Shown here: piece by piece, positions 63,031 to 64,000 of the stretch
Numbering within the stretch: position 1 is the stretch's first letter
Layout: each line of letters begins with the position of its first letter
NCBI RefSeq assembly: GCF_027922165.1
Contig: NZ_BSFD01000004.1
Location: 1-64,000 of the forward strand
Source of the DNA: Brevundimonas intermedia
Lineage (GTDB): Bacteria > Pseudomonadota > Alphaproteobacteria > Caulobacterales > Caulobacteraceae
Direction: 5' to 3'
DNA length: 64,000 bases
Notes under the pieces: generated by a model
The model's input: the letters and a program-made list of their open reading frames with translations, nothing else
What the model was told of the DNA's origin: nothing
The model's database searches: none
Made by a program: the position numbers and the translations under genes

Positions 63031-64000
63031 ATGATCCGCTCATCCGCCGCCGTGCTCGCGGCCCTTCTCGCCTCCACCAGCCTGACGTCGGTATCCATGG
63101 CCCAGACCGCCTCCTCCGCCCCCGCCTTCGCGACCAGCGAGGCGACCGACCCCTATGTCTGGCTCGAAGACGTCGAGGGCGAGCGGGCCATGGCCTGGGT
63201 CAAGGACCACAACACCCGTTCCCTGGGCGTGCTGCAGGGCGACCCCCGCTATGAGCCCCTGCACCAGCAGGCGCTCGCCATCGTTCAGGCGCGCGACCGG
63301 ATCCCGTCGCCCGGCTTCACCCACGACGGCCATATCGATAACTTCTGGCAGGACGCCCAGCATGTGCGCGGCTTCTGGCGGCGCACCACGCTGGACTCCT
63401 ACAAGACCGCGGAGCCCCAGTGGGAGGCGGTGCTCGACATCGACGCCCTGGCCGAGGCCGAGAGCGCCAACTGGGTCTATAAGGGCTCGACCTGCCTGGC
63501 CCCCGAAGAACGCTACTGCCTGATCAGCCTGTCGAACGGCGGCAAGGACGCCGTCACCCTGCGCGAGTTCGACACCGTGACTCGCAGCTTCGTCGAGGGC
63601 GGCTTCGTCCTGCCGGAATCCAAGGGCGGGGCGACTTGGGTGAACAAGGACACCCTGCTGATCGCGCGCGATTTCGGCGTCGGCACCCTGACCAACTCGG
63701 GCTATCCGATGGTGGTCAAGCGGATGACGCGCGGCCAGTCGCTGGATCAGGCCGATGTCCTGTTCATGGGCGAACCGACCGACGTCTCGGTGTCTGGCTA
63801 TACGCTGCGCGACGCCGACGGCGTGCTGAAGGCGACCCTGATCAACCGGTCGATCGACTTCTATTCGTCCGAGACCTATCGCGTCAGCGACGACGGGGCG
63901 GTGGTGAAACTGGCCCTGCCGGCCAAGTCGGACATCACCGGACTGGTGGCCGGCCAGCTGGTAGTGTCGCTGAAACAGGACTGGACCGCGCCGTCGGGCC
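63031..64000 (+). CDS. S9 prolyl oligopeptidase, 5' part
   Basis: 323 residues present; the frame is open to the window end, so the catalytic C-terminal alpha/beta-hydrolase domain is missing here. ATG 63031 starts a signal peptide (AAVLAALLASTSLTSVSMAQ). The start of the mature part, ATDPYVWLEDVEGERAMAWVKDHNTRSLGVLQGDPRYEPL, is the S9A prolyl oligopeptidase/dipeptidyl peptidase signature; the seven-blade propeller follows (FWRRTTLDSYKTAEPQWEAVLDIDALAEAESANWVYKGSTCL). Family members cleave small proline-containing peptides in the periplasm. The gene stands alone after the channel gene. Confidence 0.9.
   Translation, partial: MIRSSAAVLAALLASTSLTSVSMAQTASSAPAFATSEATDPYVWLEDVEGERAMAWVKDHNTRSLGVLQGDPRYEPLHQQALAIVQARDRIPSPGFTHDGHIDNFWQDAQHVRGFWRRTTLDSYKTAEPQWEAVLDIDALAEAESANWVYKGSTCLAPEERYCLISLSNGGKDAVTLREFDTVTRSFVEGGFVLPESKGGATWVNKDTLLIARDFGVGTLTNSGYPMVVKRMTRGQSLDQADVLFMGEPTDVSVSGYTLRDADGVLKATLINRSIDFYSSETYRVSDDGAVVKLALPAKSDITGLVAGQLVVSLKQDWTAPSG

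Overview
The window looks like chromosomal DNA of a high-GC alphaproteobacterium of the order Caulobacterales, most likely Brevundimonas or a close relative. This is inferred from gene content and protein resemblance, not from a database search. The supporting signs are a CenR-type response regulator close to an NtrZ-type periplasmic protein, the leuS-lptE-holA order, a LolA with a twin-arginine leader, several DUF families typical of alphaproteobacteria, and pervasive GC-rich codon use with long antisense shadow frames. I see no rRNA, convincing tRNA or CRISPR array.

Layout. 1-5.8 kb: an accessory RHS locus. A 1.4-kb-codon RHS/YD-repeat protein on the minus strand faces a small membrane protein and a secreted YD-plus-Ig-like protein on the plus strand. 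5.8-10.6 kb: etfB-etfA, a YggU-family protein and small membrane proteins, followed by a GIY-YIG nuclease gene enclosed between two 403-bp direct repeats, each made of two 174-bp palindromic elements; then a PduO-type cobalamin adenosyltransferase and a HIG1 protein. 10.7-16.3 kb: a TonB-dependent receptor, an unrecognised 384-residue protein and an orphan GTA-type large terminase with fused helix-turn-helix segments. 16.3-20.4 kb: a compositionally different island with an AAA+ ATPase overlapping a large S8 (subtilisin-like) protease. This is the best candidate for a conflict or stress system here. 20.4-31 kb: polA, a lipoprotein, glyoxalase I, an ABC ATPase, a hydrolase, and a sugar module (heptose-bisphosphatase-like HAD, AGE epimerase, DegT aminotransferase, Gfo/Idh/MocA dehydrogenase). 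31-37 kb: rbfA-truB-rpsO-pnp, the translation/RNA turnover block. 37-43.7 kb: ahcY, a BaiN-type flavoprotein, lolA, a possible small RNA, xthA and the MocR/YczE divergent pair. 43.7-46.7 kb: cenR, yggS, a ThiE-like protein and ntrZ. 47-51.7 kb: a DUF3576 lipoprotein, then leuS-lptE-holA. 51.7-64 kb: ftsK, an Acg/nitroreductase-like protein, a UbiH-type monooxygenase, rsmI-yraN-sirB1-like, maeB, dapF, a potassium-channel-like protein with a zinc ribbon, and the 5' part of an S9 prolyl oligopeptidase.

The most unusual signal outside the genes is a family of short (30-44 bp) two-stem hairpin repeats. The stems differ in sequence between copies but stay complementary. Copies lie directly upstream of truB (where the start codon falls at the repeat edge), rpsO and leuS, and three copies sit in frame inside the terminase gene. 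The second is the array of 174-bp palindromes bracketing the GIY-YIG gene. Start sites were chosen from ribosome-binding sites and family starts; no computation or search was run.
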